Of a stretch of DNA of 64,000 nucleotides, positions 38,027 through 49,208 are shown piece by piece. The translations under genes were made by a program, and so were the position numbers. The stretch's first letter is position 1, and each line of letters opens with the position of its first letter. The notes under the pieces were generated by a model. It was not told the DNA's origin, did no database searches, and was given only the letters and a program-made list of their open reading frames with translations. Source of the stretch: Avibacterium paragallinarum (GTDB lineage Bacteria; Pseudomonadota; Gammaproteobacteria; Enterobacterales; Pasteurellaceae); the NCBI RefSeq assembly GCF_900450705.1, contig NZ_UGHK01000002.1, positions 1,054,001 to 1,118,000 on the forward strand. Reading direction: 5' to 3'.

Positions 38027-39556
38027 ATGTTAATTGGTGTACCTAGAGAACGGCTTGATAATGAAACTCGCGTGGCGGCAACGCCAAAAACGGTGCAGCA
38101 AATTTTGAAGCTTGGCTTTGAAATTATTGTTGAACACGATGCGGGCTTTAAAGCCACTTTTGAAGATCAGGCATTCATTGAAGCGGGTGCGAAAGTTGGC
38201 ACTGAGCAAGAAGTTTGGAATGCCGATGTGATTATGAAAGTTAATCCTCCGACTGATGAGGAAATTGCCTTAATTAAAGAGGGGGCAACTTTAATTAGCT
38301 TTATTTGGCCAGCCCAAAATGAAGCCTTGATGAAAAAATTATCGGCGAAGAAAATCAATGTGTTAGCGATGGACGCCGTGCCGCGTATTTCACGTGCGCA
38401 AGCGTTAGATGCCCTTTCGTCAATGGCGAATATTTCTGGTTATCGTGCGGTGGTGGAAGCGGCGAATGCCTTTGGTAGCTTCTTCACGGGGCAAATTACC
38501 GCAGCGGGTAAAGTGCCACCGGCGAAAGTGTTGGTGATTGGTGCGGGTGTGGCAGGTTTAGCTGCGATTGGTACCGCAAATAGCCTTGGAGCGATCGTGC
38601 GTGCCTTTGACTCTCGTCCAGAAGTGAAAGAGCAAGTGAAATCAATGGGTGCAGACTTCTTAGAAATTGATTTTGAAGAAGAAGGTGGCTCAGGTGATGG
38701 CTATGCGAAAGTGATGTCGGAAGAATTTAACCGCCGAGCAATGGAACTTTACGCTGCACAAGCTAAAGAAGTGGATATTATCATCACCACCGCTGCGATC
38801 CCGGGTAAACCAGCTCCGCGTTTGATCACCAAAGAAATGGTGGATTCAATGAAACCGGGTTCGGTGATTGTGGATTTAGCGGCATTAACAGGCGGTAACT
38901 GTGAATATACCAAACCAGGTGAAGTGTTCGTTACGCCTAACCAAGTGAAAATTATCGGCTATACGGATTTCCCAGCTCGCTTGCCAACGCAATCTTCTCA
39001 ACTTTACGGCACAAATTTAGTGAACTTGCTCAAATTATTGTGCAAAGAGAAAGATGGCAATATCAACATTGATTTTGATGATGTGGTATTGCGTGGTGTA
39101 ACGGTTATTCGTGATGGTGAAATCACTTGGCCAGCACCACCAATTCAAGTTTCTGCCCAGCCACAACAAAAAGTGGAAGTAGTGGTTGAGAAAAAAGAAG
39201 AAAAACCACAAGACCCACGCGTGAAATACGGCATTATGGGCCCAATTGGCGTGTTGTTCCTATGGCTAGGTTCAGTGATGCCTGCGGCATTCTTATCACA
39301 CTTCACCGTATTCGTGCTTGCTTGTGTGGTGGGGTACTATGTGGTTTGGAATGTGAGCCACGCCTTACATACGCCATTAATGGCGGTAACCAATGCCATT
39401 TCAGGCATCATCATTGTGGGAGCATTATTGCAAATTGCCCAAGGCAGTTTCTTTATTAGCCTGCTCGCGTTTATTGCAATTTTAGTGGCAAGTATCAATA
39501 TCTTTGGGGGCTTTAAAGTTACCCAACGTATGCTTGCAATGTTTAGAAAAGGTTAA
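38027..39556 (+). CDS. pntA: NAD(P) transhydrogenase alpha subunit
   Basis: 509 residues from [17 protein letters not shown] (AAGGA 8 bases upstream; an open frame from 37952 is longer but lacks a site). NAD-binding domain I has [22 protein letters not shown]. The C-terminal third has four membrane helices (from about 405). With PntB it uses the proton gradient to make NADPH from NADH. Length matches E. coli (510). Confidence 0.97.
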   Translation: MLIGVPRERLDNETRVAATPKTVQQILKLGFEIIVEHDAGFKATFEDQAFIEAGAKVGTEQEVWNADVIMKVNPPTDEEIALIKEGATLISFIWPAQNEALMKKLSAKKINVLAMDAVPRISRAQALDALSSMANISGYRAVVEAANAFGSFFTGQITAAGKVPPAKVLVIGAGVAGLAAIGTANSLGAIVRAFDSRPEVKEQVKSMGADFLEIDFEEEGGSGDGYAKVMSEEFNRRAMELYAAQAKEVDIIITTAAIPGKPAPRLITKEMVDSMKPGSVIVDLAALTGGNCEYTKPGEVFVTPNQVKIIGYTDFPARLPTQSSQLYGTNLVNLLKLLCKEKDGNINIDFDDVVLRGVTVIRDGEITWPAPPIQVSAQPQQKVEVVVEKKEEKPQDPRVKYGIMGPIGVLFLWLGSVMPAAFLSHFTVFVLACVVGYYVVWNVSHALHTPLMAVTNAISGIIIVGALLQIAQGSFFISLLAFIAILVASINIFGGFKVTQRMLAMFRKG

Positions 39557-39568
39557 GGAGAAAAAGCA

Positions 39569-41020
39569 ATGTCAGAAGGTTTAGTACAGGCTGCATATAT
39601 TGTAGCGGCATTACTTTTCATTATGAGCTTAGCAGGGCTTTCTAAACACGAAACTGCTAAAGCCGGGTGTTGGTATGGCATTGTGGGTATGACCATCGCC
39701 CTTATCGCAACCATTTTTGGCCCACAAACTTCAGGGCAAATTTGGATCTTAATCGCTATGGCGATTGGCGCGGTGATTGGTATCCAACGTGCATTAAAAG
39801 TAGAAATGACCGAAATGCCAGAGCTTGTAGCTATTTTACATAGCTTTGTTGGTCTTGCAGCGGTGTTAGTTGGCTTTAACAGCTTTGGCTTACACGTTAC
39901 CCCTGAATTTGTTGCACCAGAAGGTACCGCATTTATCAGCGAAGCCGCATTAGAAAACGCGAAAGCCGCCTTTGATGCAGAACAAGCAACCCTTGCCACA
40001 ATCCATAATGTAGAAGTGTTCTTAGGGATCTTTATCGGTGCGGTAACTTTCACGGGCTCTGTGGTGGCATTTGGTAAATTGCGTGGCATTATCAACTCTA
40101 AAGCCTTAATGTTACCGCATCGTCATAAATTAAATTTAGCGGCGTTAGTGGTGTCTGCCTTATTAATGATTGCGTTTTTAAGCTCACCAGAAAATATTTT
40201 CCCAGTGTTATTGATGACGGTCATTGCACTTGCTTTCGGTTGGCACTTGGTTGCCTCAATCGGCGGGGCAGATATGCCCGTGGTGGTGTCAATGCTGAAC
40301 TCTTATTCAGGTTGGGCAGCGGCAGCGGCAGGCTTTATGCTTAATAACGATCTCTTGATCGTAACGGGTGCGTTAGTAGGTTCATCAGGTGCGATTCTTT
40401 CTTACATTATGTGTAAAGCGATGAACCGTTCATTTATCAGCGTTATCGCTGGTGGCTTTGGTAATGACGTGGTTGCAAGTGGTGATGAAGAACAAGGCGA
40501 ACACCGCGAAACAACCGCAGAAGAAGTAGCGGAAATGTTGAAAAATGCAAGCTCTGTGATCATCACCCCGGGATATGGTATGGCGGTGGCGCAAGCGCAA
40601 TATCCAGTGGCTGAAATTACCCAAAAATTGCGTGATCGTGGCGTGAATGTGCGTTTTGGTATTCACCCAGTGGCTGGGCGTTTACCAGGGCATATGAACG
40701 TGTTACTCGCTGAAGTCAAAGTGCCTTATGACGTGGTATTAGAAATGGACGAAATCAACGATGATTTCGCAGATACTGATGTGGTGTTGGTTATCGGTGC
40801 AAATGATACTGTAAACCCTGCGGCAATGGACGATCCAAACAGCCCAATCGCAGGAATGCCAGTACTAGAAGTGTGGAAAGCCGCTAATGTGGTGGTCTTC
40901 AAACGCTCAATGGCAGTGGGCTACGCCGGCGTACAAAATCCATTATTCTTCAAAGAAAACACCCAAATGCTTTTTGGTGATGCGAAAGAACGCGTGGACG
41001 ATATTTTAAAAGCCCTTTAA
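39569..41020 (+). CDS. pntB: NAD(P) transhydrogenase beta subunit
   Basis: 483 residues, starting 12 bases after pntA with AAGGAG before the ATG. About nine membrane helices, an insert of charged residues near 120-150, then the NADP-binding domain III with [36 protein letters not shown]-like sequence and [12 protein letters not shown]. It forms the proton channel with PntA. An uptake-core terminator follows. Confidence 0.97.
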   Translation: MSEGLVQAAYIVAALLFIMSLAGLSKHETAKAGCWYGIVGMTIALIATIFGPQTSGQIWILIAMAIGAVIGIQRALKVEMTEMPELVAILHSFVGLAAVLVGFNSFGLHVTPEFVAPEGTAFISEAALENAKAAFDAEQATLATIHNVEVFLGIFIGAVTFTGSVVAFGKLRGIINSKALMLPHRHKLNLAALVVSALLMIAFLSSPENIFPVLLMTVIALAFGWHLVASIGGADMPVVVSMLNSYSGWAAAAAGFMLNNDLLIVTGALVGSSGAILSYIMCKAMNRSFISVIAGGFGNDVVASGDEEQGEHRETTAEEVAEMLKNASSVIITPGYGMAVAQAQYPVAEITQKLRDRGVNVRFGIHPVAGRLPGHMNVLLAEVKVPYDVVLEMDEINDDFADTDVVLVIGANDTVNPAAMDDPNSPIAGMPVLEVWKAANVVVFKRSMAVGYAGVQNPLFFKENTQMLFGDAKERVDDILKAL

Positions 41021-41063
41021 ATTAAGTTTTACTTTCTTTTCGCAAAAAATATGTTAAAAATAG

Positions 41064-41094
41064 ACCGCACTTTAAATGGAAGTGCGGTTTTTTT
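41064..41094 (+). terminator. Terminator built from two inverted uptake sequences
   Basis: ACCGCACTT (41064-41072) and AAGTGCGGT (41080-41088) form a 9-bp stem with a 7-base loop, followed by seven T. It ends pntAB. Inverted pairs of this kind are common after Pasteurellaceae genes. Confidence 0.9.
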
Positions 41095-41108
41095 ATGAAA
41101 TGGTCATT

Positions 41109-42758
41109 ATGGAGTATATTTTATTAGCACTTTTCACCCTCGCCGTGGTAATTTTTATTATCAATTCCCATTACCGCTGGACGTATTTCTTTGCGATTGC
41201 GCAGTTTGTGTTGTTTTTTAGTTTGATGTTTAGCATTACAGGGCAGTGGCAGCGTGGGCTGAATTTTGCTGCGGTGCTGTTTGTGGTGCTGATGCTTTTC
41301 CATCGTCTGAAAATACATTTTTATAAACAACAGCTCTTGGTGTCGGATTTCTTTTTGGTTTTCGATTGGCGGAATTGGGAAACTTTATTACATTATCGCT
41401 CAGCGATTTTTGCCATTGCTGGGCTGATTGGCTTGTTGGTCTATGCCGTGATGGGCTGGAGTTCGGCGGAGGTAATCAGCGGTGAATGGCGACTTTTAGC
41501 AAGTGCGGTGCTTTTTTTCACAATTTTTTCCATTTGTCATTACAACAAAAATAAATCGGCCATTAAGCAATGGCTTGATTCCTTGCCTGATGATGGGCGA
41601 GATGTGTTTTTAAACCTACCAATGTCTTGCCGTGGCGTATTTTTTAAGCCCCCAGTATTTGAGGGCGATGCAAATTATTTTTTACAGCAAAAACAACATG
41701 TTCCCGACTATCCACTCAGCGCAGAAAACGAGAAACCTGACATTGTCGTATGGTTGCAGGAATCCACCCTAAATCGGCATAGCTTTGTATTTGAAAGCGC
41801 TGATATTCCGCCAATTACAATGTATGAAAATCAGGCTGATACCAAGTTTAACAGCCATTTGCGTGTGCATACTTTAGGTGGTGCAACCTGGAAATCGGAA
41901 TTTGCTTTCTTATCGGGGCTACCTTCAACGGATTTTGGCGCAATGGCGAATGCGGTGTTTTATTCCGTTGTGCCACATTTGCAGTATAGTTTTATCCAAA
42001 ATTTAAAAGCGCAGGGCTATTATTGCGTCGCGTTATCGCCTTTTACCAAAGGAAATTACAACGCCAAGCCCGCCTATGATCATCTTGGTTTTGATCTAAT
42101 GTTGCAGCCGCAAGAGTTAGGTTATCCTGCACCATTAAGCAAAAATTTGTGGACGATTGGTAGCGATGAAATGAGCCAATATGTGCAGAAAATTTTGCAA
42201 AAAGAAGGTATTCCTGCACTTGAAAAGGTAAATCAGCCTTTATTTGTTTATGTTCTTACAATGCGTGAACACGGGCCTTATCACGATGTGGGCAACATTT
42301 TTAATTTGCAAAATCAAGGTTTTACCCAAAAGGGAACAGGTGAGCTGAATGATTATATTCAACGTATCGTTAAATTGAATGAGGTGATGGAAGAATTTAA
42401 TCAGTATATGAAAAATCGCCACAAGCCTTATGTTTTAGCGTACTTTGGCGATCATCAAATTTCCATTAACGGTGCACAGCCAGCTTATCAATTTGATTAT
42501 CCAAATCCTAACTATATTACGCAGTTGGTGGTGCGTAGCAATTTGCAAAATGACTTTAAACAACAGCAAGATTTCCTCGATCTTGCCCAAGCGGGCGGTT
42601 TGCTTTTGGAGATTGCTGGGCTACAAGCTGACGAATTTATGCAAGCGAATATTGCAATGCGTAAGCTCAGCGGTGGAAAACTGCAAGATTGCCAAGATGT
42701 GCGATTATTGGCGGGTTATCGCAATTATTTGTATCAACAATTAAAGGTTGCAAAATAA
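41109..42758 (+). CDS. Sulfatase-fold membrane transferase (LTA synthase/phosphoethanolamine-transferase-like)
   Basis: 549 residues from MEYILLALFTL; an ATG three codons earlier is possible, and starts further upstream lie inside the pntB terminator. Four to five membrane helices (to about 155) precede an extracytoplasmic alkaline-phosphatase-like domain: DIVVWLQESTLN binds metal, GGATWKSEFAFLSG holds the likely Thr nucleophile, YVLTMREHGPYHD and LAYFGDHQIS complete the site. Such enzymes move phosphoglycerol or phosphoethanolamine onto envelope glycans or lipid A; the acceptor here is unknown. Confidence 0.8.
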   Translation: MEYILLALFTLAVVIFIINSHYRWTYFFAIAQFVLFFSLMFSITGQWQRGLNFAAVLFVVLMLFHRLKIHFYKQQLLVSDFFLVFDWRNWETLLHYRSAIFAIAGLIGLLVYAVMGWSSAEVISGEWRLLASAVLFFTIFSICHYNKNKSAIKQWLDSLPDDGRDVFLNLPMSCRGVFFKPPVFEGDANYFLQQKQHVPDYPLSAENEKPDIVVWLQESTLNRHSFVFESADIPPITMYENQADTKFNSHLRVHTLGGATWKSEFAFLSGLPSTDFGAMANAVFYSVVPHLQYSFIQNLKAQGYYCVALSPFTKGNYNAKPAYDHLGFDLMLQPQELGYPAPLSKNLWTIGSDEMSQYVQKILQKEGIPALEKVNQPLFVYVLTMREHGPYHDVGNIFNLQNQGFTQKGTGELNDYIQRIVKLNEVMEEFNQYMKNRHKPYVLAYFGDHQISINGAQPAYQFDYPNPNYITQLVVRSNLQNDFKQQQDFLDLAQAGGLLLEIAGLQADEFMQANIAMRKLSGGKLQDCQDVRLLAGYRNYLYQQLKVAK

Positions 42759-42767
42759 GGAAAAACA

Positions 42768-43355
42768 ATGAGCCAACAAATTGAAACGCACCCGTTCCCC
42801 GCTATTTTGCCGCCGCACGCCACGGTAATGATGATGGGAAGTTTCCCGCCAAAAGAAGAAAAGCGTTGTATGGCATTTCATTATCCTAATTTTCAAAATG
42901 ATATGTGGCGGGTCTATGGGGCAGTATTTTTCGGGCGTGCGGATTACTTCCAAGTGCCAAATGAAAAACGGTTTGATGCCGAACGGATCAAACAATTTCT
43001 TTGGGAGCGAGGTATCGCTCTTTGCCCAACGGTGCGTAAAGCGATCAGACTGCAAGATAATGCTTCTGATAAATTCTTAAAAGTGGTGGAAACTGTGAAT
43101 TTATCGGAAGTGTTACCCCAAGTACCACATTGCCATTGGATTTTTACCACCGGCGGAAAAGCCACAGAAATTTTGCTTTCTTTGTTACCTGAAAAGGTTA
43201 AAGAGCCGAAAACCAACAGCTTTATTCCTTATCCCTACCCCAATTTTACGTTAAATTTATATCGTTTACCCTCTACTTCAAGGGCTTATCCTTTGGCTTT
43301 TGAGAAAAAGGTAGCGGCGTATTGTGCTTTTTTCAAGAAAGCGAATATAATTTAA
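42768..43355 (+). CDS. Uracil-DNA glycosylase-superfamily protein
   Basis: 195 residues, 9 bases after the preceding gene. The UDG-fold hallmarks are partial: MMGSFPPKEEKRC near residue 22 resembles the motif A region, WIFTTGGKATEILL is a central strand-helix, and YRLPSTSRAY resembles the motif B loop. This is the short 'UDG family' type seen in many bacteria, with no proven substrate. A repair role is inferred only from the fold. Confidence 0.65.
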   Translation: MSQQIETHPFPAILPPHATVMMMGSFPPKEEKRCMAFHYPNFQNDMWRVYGAVFFGRADYFQVPNEKRFDAERIKQFLWERGIALCPTVRKAIRLQDNASDKFLKVVETVNLSEVLPQVPHCHWIFTTGGKATEILLSLLPEKVKEPKTNSFIPYPYPNFTLNLYRLPSTSRAYPLAFEKKVAAYCAFFKKANII

Positions 43356-43401
43356 TATACTGAGATTTTATCGTTAAATTTTATATGAGGTTGTATCATT
43401 T

Positions 43402-45293
43402 ATGTCAAAGATTAAATATCGACCAGAGATAGATGGCTTACGGGCGATTGCTGTTATTTCTGTGATCCTTTTCCATTTTAATCATCACTGGTTGCTAGGT
43501 GGCTTTTTAGGTGTTGATGTTTTTTTTGTTATTTCAGGATATTTAATTACCAAGATTATTGTTACTGATATAGAGAATAATCAGTTCTCTTATAAGGATT
43601 TTTATAACCGTCGAATAAAAAGAATTTTTCCTATTTTTATTTCGGTTATGTTTTTTTCTTCGTTGATTGGAACATTGATTTTTACATATCAAGATTTTAA
43701 TACTCTAAGAAAAGGTATCGAATTTTCCACTTTTTTCTCGGCCAATATATTTTTTGCTAAAAAGCAAGGATATTTTGATCTAGATGCGAATAGTAATCCT
43801 ATTTTACATATTTGGTCATTATCTGTAGAAGAGCAATATTATCTTATATTTCCTCTTTTTCTTATTTTTGGATACAAACTTTTTAGAAATAAAAAGATAT
43901 TTTTTTATTTAACTTTTGTTTTATTTCTATTAAGTTTAGGATTAACTTTTATACCGGATAGCTATTATACAAAATACATTAATATTTATTATTTATCACA
44001 GTTACGGTTTTTTGAGTTATTAATTGGTTCAGGGTTGTCTTTCTTACCCCCCCCTATACAATTTTATTTAAAAAGTCAAATGAACTAAATCAAAGTTACT
44101 CAAGACGGAGCGATTTTTTATCTTTAACCTTTCTTGTTATTCTTATTAGCTGTTTCTTTCTATATTCGGATAATATGCCGTATATACTAGGTGTTATGCT
44201 TTTATTACCTTGCTTAAGTACTGCGGGTATTATTTACTTTTCTGTATCAAGTTCTTTTGTTAAGAGAGTTTTAAGTAATGCATTTATTGTAAAAATTGGT
44301 TTATTATCATATTCTTTATATCTATGGCATTGGGTAATAATTACGTCTTTTCACTATATTTTAGGTGATAAAGCACAACATATTTTTATGATTATTATCC
44401 AAATGACTTTAATTCTTTTATTGTCTATTTTAGGGTATCTTTTTATCGAAAAGCCTATCAGATATTCTCAAATAAGTTTTAAAAAATCATTTTTATTCAT
44501 TTACCTTATACCATCTTTGCTGCTAATTGCTTCAAACTATTGTATTAGAAATAGTCTGAGAAATTGGGAAAAAACATTTAATGCTGATATTATTCAGCAG
44601 TCTAATAAAAAGCTGGAAAGTAAAATCATTGTTATTGGAGACTCGCATTCTTGGCACTTAAAAGATTTTTTAAATTATATAGGTGATAAAGAGCATTGCC
44701 GTGCTTCAATTTTTAAATATATTGAAAAGAAAAATCCATCTTGCGAAATTACTTTTGAAGTTGATGAACAAGGTCATAATTGTGTATATGAGGAAGTGAA
44801 AGATTATCCAATAGTTTTTATTAGCTTTTTCTATGATCTGTATTCAGGAGATTATCCTGTCCCTCGTTCAAATCCAAAAGATTTTATAGTAAAAGATTTT
44901 TATACCAAATTTGAACGTTTTATTAGAGATTTGTCGAAAGATAAGCAAGTTTATATTTTTAGTAATATTCCAGCATTGAGCTATTCGCCATTAAGATATT
45001 TTAGAGTTAAATATTTAGGATTAAGTAATTATTTACCTCCAATTATTCATATGGGAAATATTCAAGAAAGTAATCAAAAAATATTTTCTATTATTAAGGA
45101 TATTCCTAATGTGCATTGGGTAGATATTGTTCCTTATTTACCACAATATTATTATAAAGAAGATAAAGTAGTTTATGCTGATCAAGATCATTTAACTGGT
45201 TTTGGTTCTTATCAAATTGGTGTTAATTTTCATCAGCATCAGCAATTATTACCTTCTAAATTGGTGGATAGTCTTTATAAAAACAAAAATTAA
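43402..45293 (+). pseudogene. OafA-like acyltransferase-SGNH protein, off by a C8 tract (phase-variable candidate)
   Basis: The first frame (228 residues) is the start of an acyltransferase-3 membrane domain: YRPEIDGLRAIAVISVILFHFN and GVDVFFVISGYLI. It ends 30 bases past a C8 run at 44047-44054. The other frame continues with the remaining helices and an SGNH domain (IVIGDSHSWHLKDF; ADQDHLTGFGSYQ). One more C joins them with no internal stop into 630 residues, the normal length for this family. Such proteins O-acetylate surface polysaccharide or lipooligosaccharide. Here the tract is in the off state. Confidence 0.85.
44047..44054 (+). repeat. C8 homopolymer in the acyltransferase gene
   Basis: Eight C residues at the exact point where the frame is lost. 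Nine would restore it, coding L-P-P-P-Y-T-I. Slipped-strand mispairing in such runs commonly switches surface genes. Confidence 0.85.
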
Positions 45294-45380
45294 AGTAACG
45301 ATAACCTACAGGTTATTGGTAGATCATTTATCATAAAAATCCTCATAAAATATAAGAGGGAGATGAGTAATTTTCTCTCT

Positions 45381-45397
45381 CTTAAGATTCTCTTAAT
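45381..45397 (+). promoter_or_regulatory. QseB/PmrA-type box before ygiW
   Basis: CTTAAG-N5-CTTAAT is a direct repeat at one-turn spacing, the form bound by PmrA/QseB-family regulators (YTTAAK-N5-YTTAAK). It lies 64 bases before the ygiW start. It suggests that QseB, encoded downstream, controls this operon. Confidence 0.6.
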
Positions 45398-45420
45398 ATT
45401 TCTTTGTTTTAATGCTTCCA

Positions 45421-45443
45421 ACAAGACACCCGTCTTGTCTTTT
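45421..45443 (+). terminator. Hairpin with T-run in the ygiW leader
   Basis: A 7-bp perfect stem (ACAAGAC / GTCTTGT) with loop ACCC, then CTTTT. It may end the acyltransferase transcript or act as an attenuator, since it lies between the QseB-type box and the ygiW ribosome site (AAGGAG). Confidence 0.5.
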
Positions 45444-45472
45444 ATTAAGGAGTATAAACAATGAAAAAATTT

Positions 45473-46191
45473 GGGGCTGTCCTAGATAACTAGACTAAAC
45501 TCCCTTTAACCAATTGTTTTAAAATAGAAATTTGACTTTTTATGTTGCTGTAATTAAAACGCCATTCACATTCCTTTAAATAAAGCTCAAAATGCGCTTT
45601 TGGGATACCATTAAATTTTCGTAAATGGCGTTTTGCTTGGCTCCAAAAATTCTCAATTCCGTTAATGTGGTTATGATTTTCAGCAAAATGTGTGCTGTGA
45701 TTGATACGAAAATGACTAAATTCACTCACATCAAGCACGTCATAACTACGATAATTATCGGTGTAAACAATACTATCAGGCTTTACCTGCTCCCGAATAA
45801 TGGGTAACAAGGTGGCAGATTGCGTATTTGGAACCGCAACGGTATAAACCTTGCCATTGCGCTTGAGAAGCCCGAATACCGCAATTTTCCCTGCCGCACC
45901 ACGACCACGTTTGCCTTTGCGAGCACCGCCAAAATAACTTTCATCGGCTTCAATTTCACCTTCAAACATCTCTAAGTGAAGGCTGTTTTGATAGATGAGT
46001 TGGCATAAACGATGAAAGTAATATGCGGCAGTCGTTTTGTTTACATTGACTAACTCTGCTGCTGTCCTTGCAGTAACACCTGCAACAAATAGCTCAATGA
46101 GTTTATTTTGTTTGTGCTGACTTAGACGACTTTTTCTCATTGGTTCATTCTAACCTAAATAGATTTTTTAGTTGTTATCTAGGACAGCCCC
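45473..46191 (-). mobile_element. IS1595-family element, copy 2 (719 bp)
   Basis: Same ends as copy 1. The 8-bp duplication AAAAATTT lies at 45465-45472 and 46192-46199. It interrupts the signal peptide of ygiW. Confidence 0.95.
45490..46140 (-). CDS. IS1595-family transposase, copy 2
   Basis: 216 residues, intact. It differs from the other copies at residue 46, where Cys replaces Arg (HRLCQ), caused by one base change. Catalytic motifs are unchanged. Confidence 0.93.
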   Translation of the reverse strand: MRKSRLSQHKQNKLIELFVAGVTARTAAELVNVNKTTAAYYFHRLCQLIYQNSLHLEMFEGEIEADESYFGGARKGKRGRGAAGKIAVFGLLKRNGKVYTVAVPNTQSATLLPIIREQVKPDSIVYTDNYRSYDVLDVSEFSHFRINHSTHFAENHNHINGIENFWSQAKRHLRKFNGIPKAHFELYLKECEWRFNYSNIKSQISILKQLVKGSLV

Positions 46192-46721
46192 AAAAATTTA
46201 GTTTAGCAACAATTTTACTATTATCAATGGCGAGTTTTGCGGCAAATGCGGAAAATTCGGTGGCACAGACAACAGAAAATTCCCCAACGATACAAAAAGG
46301 GGAAAAGCACCAAGGGAAGCATCATCATAAAAAATCACGCGGCGAGAGAATGCGTGGTGGGTTTGTTGATCCGAGCAATCCGCAAACGCAGAAAAAGGCA
46401 ATGCCCTCTTTTGATGCCAATCAACTCGCTAGTTTGATTTCGCAGAAAGGGGAGTGGAAAGACGATCAGCAAGTGGTATTACAAGGGAAAATTGTGAAAC
46501 AGTTGAGCAAAAACGATTTTCTTTTCCGTGATAACAGTGGTGAAACGGAAATTGAAGTGAAACATCGTGCGTGGAAAGGGCAAATCATCAAGCCAAATGA
46601 TGAAGTGAAAATTTTTGCTGAAGTGGATAAATCAGACAATAAGTTGGAGCTAGAAGTGCATCATATTGTGAAAATTCAGGGTGAGAATTAATCTCATTTT
46701 ACAAATTTGTTTTTTCAGTTA

Positions 46722-46751
46722 AACTCAATGAGGCATTTCCCTCATTGGGTT
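46722..46751 (+). terminator. Possible terminator between ygiW and tenA
   Basis: A 12-bp stem with one G-T pair (AACTCAATGAGG / CCTCATTGGGTT) and a 6-base loop, followed by only three T. Weak as a terminator; it may only reduce read-through. Confidence 0.45.
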
Positions 46752-46808
46752 TATGTAGTGGGTGAGGCGAAATGGCAACATTCTTTTCATTTATATAAGG
46801 AAAATCAA

Positions 46809-47459
46809 ATGCTTACTGTTTCTCACCTCATTGAAAATAGCCAACCCTATTGGGATAATTACATTCGCCACGCATTCGTGCAACAGTTGAACAACGGCAC
46901 ATTGGCGACAAAAAGTTTTCAGCACTATTTGCAACAGGATTATCTTTACCTTTTCCAATACAGCCGTGCATTGTCGCTCGGCATTTTTAAAGCGGATAAT
47001 TTTGCAGAAATTCACGTTGCACACCAAGCGAACGATTTGCTGTTGAAAGAAATTCAGTTGCACATTGAATTTTGTCGTGATTGGGGCATTTCTGAGCAAG
47101 CCTTGCAAAATGTGCCAGAATCGACCGCTTGCGTGGCTTATACCCGCTATGTGTTAGATTGTGGTGTAAAAGGCGGTTTGGCGGAGCTTTACACCGCCCT
47201 TGCCCCTTGTATGTTAGGGTATGCGGAAATTGGAAAACATTTAAGTCAGCAGCCGCCCACACCGAATAATCCTTATCAAAAATGGATCGACACCTACGGG
47301 GCAGCAGACTTTCAACAAGCCGCAGCGGACTTCACGGCGATGCTAAATGGCTTATATGAAGGCTTATCGGAGAAGCAAACTCAACAGCTCCAACAGATTT
47401 TCACCACCGCGACGCGAATGGAAATTGATTTCTGGCAAATGGGGTTGGATCTCAGTTAA
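46809..47459 (+). CDS. tenA: Thiaminase II / aminopyrimidine aminohydrolase TenA
   Basis: 216 residues from ATG at 46809 (AAGG upstream). All-helical TenA fold with the active-site cysteine in ALAPCMLGYAEIG (near 137) and the conserved YSRALSLGI and YAEIGK segments. It salvages the pyrimidine half of degraded thiamine. It sits between ygiW and qseB, which are adjacent in H. influenzae. No THI-box riboswitch is visible before it. Confidence 0.93.
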   Translation: MLTVSHLIENSQPYWDNYIRHAFVQQLNNGTLATKSFQHYLQQDYLYLFQYSRALSLGIFKADNFAEIHVAHQANDLLLKEIQLHIEFCRDWGISEQALQNVPESTACVAYTRYVLDCGVKGGLAELYTALAPCMLGYAEIGKHLSQQPPTPNNPYQKWIDTYGAADFQQAAADFTAMLNGLYEGLSEKQTQQLQQIFTTATRMEIDFWQMGLDLS

Positions 47460-47483
47460 ACATAAAAGTGCGGTCAAAAAATA

Positions 47484-48164
47484 ATGCGAATTTTACTCAT
47501 TGAAGACGATCCTTTAATCGGCGACGGGCTGAATATTGGATTAAGCAAATCAGGTTTCAGCGTGGATTGGTTTCGTGATGGCGAAACGGGAATGCACGCG
47601 GTGAACGCCGCCCCTTATGATGCGGTGGTGCTGGATCTCACCTTGCCGAAGAAAGACGGGCTAGCCCTGTTGCAACAATGGCGTAAGCAGAGCCACGATG
47701 TTCCAGTGTTAATTTTGACCGCACGCGGCAGTCTAGAAGAGCGGGTCGAAGGTTTGCAACTTGGGGCGGACGATTACCTCGTCAAACCCTTTGCACTGAG
47801 CGAAGTGGTGGCACGCTTGCAAGCCTTAATTCGCCGCCGTTACGGGCAAACGCAATCCCTGCTTCAGCACAGTGCGGTCAGCCTTGATTTAAGCCAACAT
47901 CAAGCCTTTTTACGCGGGCAACCCGTTGCCCTCACTGGCACGGAATACAAATTATTAGAACTGCTAATGCACAACAAAGAGCGGGTGCTAACGCGTTCTT
48001 TTATCGAGGAAAAATTGTACAGTTGGAACGATGAAGTGAGCAGTAACGCCCTAGAAGTGCATATTTATAACCTCCGCCAAAAACTCGGTAAGCCCTTTAT
48101 CCGCACGGTTCACGGCGTAGGCTATGCCTTAGGAACGCTTGAGGACGACAATGCCAGCTCGTAG
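47484..48164 (+). CDS. qseB: Response regulator QseB (OmpR family)
   Basis: 226 residues. Receiver domain with the acidic pair in [11 protein letters not shown], phosphorylation Asp51 in [13 protein letters not shown], and Lys in [13 protein letters not shown]-terminal winged-helix DNA-binding domain ([30 protein letters not shown]). The relative in H. influenzae is also called FirR and responds to ferrous iron. An uptake core lies right before its start. It overlaps qseC by 14 bases. Confidence 0.93.
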   Translation: MRILLIEDDPLIGDGLNIGLSKSGFSVDWFRDGETGMHAVNAAPYDAVVLDLTLPKKDGLALLQQWRKQSHDVPVLILTARGSLEERVEGLQLGADDYLVKPFALSEVVARLQALIRRRYGQTQSLLQHSAVSLDLSQHQAFLRGQPVALTGTEYKLLELLMHNKERVLTRSFIEEKLYSWNDEVSSNALEVHIYNLRQKLGKPFIRTVHGVGYALGTLEDDNASS

Positions 48165-48489
48165 TTTACGCATACGCCTTATCCTCATTCTCTCATTGCT
48201 TGCCATTGCGATTTGGGGTATTTCCACCGCGATTGCGTGGTCGGCAGTGCGTAGCCAAGTGAATGAAGTCTTTGATATGCAACAGATTTTATTTGCGAAA
48301 CGGCTGGCTTCTTCCGATCTTCGCACAATGTTAATTGACCGCAATCCGCCCGAATGGAAAAATCACCTCAAAAAACGACCGCACTTTAGAAAGCGGAAAA
48401 ATCACGATGATAACGCACTGGCGTTTGCGATTTTTACCCGTGATGGCGAAATGTTGCTCAGCGATGGCGAAAACGGCAATAATTTTCTT

Positions 48490-49208
48490 GGGGCTGTCCT
48501 AGATAACTAGACTAAACTCCCTTTAACCAATTGTTTTAAAATAGAAATTTGACTTTTTATGTTGCTGTAATTAAAACGCCATTCACATTCCTTTAAATAA
48601 AGCTCAAAATGCGCTTTTGGGATACCATTAAATTTTCGTAAATGGCGTTTTGCTTGGCTCCAAAAATTCTCAATTCCGTTAATGTGGTTATGATTTTCAG
48701 CAAAATGTGTGCTGTGATTGATACGAAAATGACTAAATTCACTCACATCAAGCACGTCATAACTACGATAATTATCGGTGTAAACAATACTATCAGGCTT
48801 TACCTGCTCCCGAATAATGGGTAACAAGGTGGCAGATTGCGTATTTGGAACCGCAACGGTATAAACCTTGCCATTGCGCTTGAGAAGCCCGAATACCGCA
48901 ATTTTCCCTGCCGCACCACGACCACGTTTGCCTTTGCGAGCACCGCCAAAATAACTTTCATCGGCTTCAATTTCACCTTCAAACATCTCTAAGTGAAGGC
49001 TGTTTTGATAGATGAGTTGGCGTAAACGATGAAAGTAATATGCGGCAGTCGTTTTGTTTACATTGACTAACTCTGCTGCTGTCCTTGCAGTAACACCTGC
49101 AACAAATAGCTCAATGAGTTTATTTTGTTTGTGCTGACTTAGACGACTTTTTCTCATTGGTTCATTCTAACCTAAATAGATTTTTTAGTTGTTATCTAGG
49201 ACAGCCCC
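48490..49208 (-). mobile_element. IS1595-family element, copy 3 (719 bp)
   Basis: Same ends as copies 1, 2 and 4. The duplication ATTTTCTT lies at 48482-48489 and 49209-49216. It splits qseC in its periplasmic sensor region. Confidence 0.95.
48507..49157 (-). CDS. IS1595-family transposase, copy 3
   Basis: 216 residues, intact, protein identical to copy 1. It has the DDE-type motifs of the ISXO2 group (D66, D128, N160/E163). Confidence 0.93.
   Translation of the reverse strand: MRKSRLSQHKQNKLIELFVAGVTARTAAELVNVNKTTAAYYFHRLRQLIYQNSLHLEMFEGEIEADESYFGGARKGKRGRGAAGKIAVFGLLKRNGKVYTVAVPNTQSATLLPIIREQVKPDSIVYTDNYRSYDVLDVSEFSHFRINHSTHFAENHNHINGIENFWSQAKRHLRKFNGIPKAHFELYLKECEWRFNYSNIKSQISILKQLVKGSLV

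Larger units (their letters stand above)
45461..46691 (+). pseudogene. ygiW: YgiW/BOF-family periplasmic protein, split by an IS
   Basis: The native start is ATG at 45461 (AAGGAG upstream); after codon 4 the gene is cut by IS copy 2 (45473-46191) with an 8-bp duplication AAAAATTT. Removing the IS gives MKKFSLATILLLSMASFAANA, a signal peptide, then a His/Lys-rich stretch (about 45-60) and a BOF OB-fold domain (VVLQGKIVKQLSKNDFLFRD, GETEIEVKHRAWKG). YgiW is a periplasmic stress protein usually linked to qseBC. A frame from an ATG inside the IS (46140) joins in frame and could still give a protein with a longer N-terminus. Confidence 0.88.

Noticed and set aside
46692-46808. TPP riboswitch before tenA
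   Set aside because: No THI-box pattern is visible; only a simple hairpin is present.
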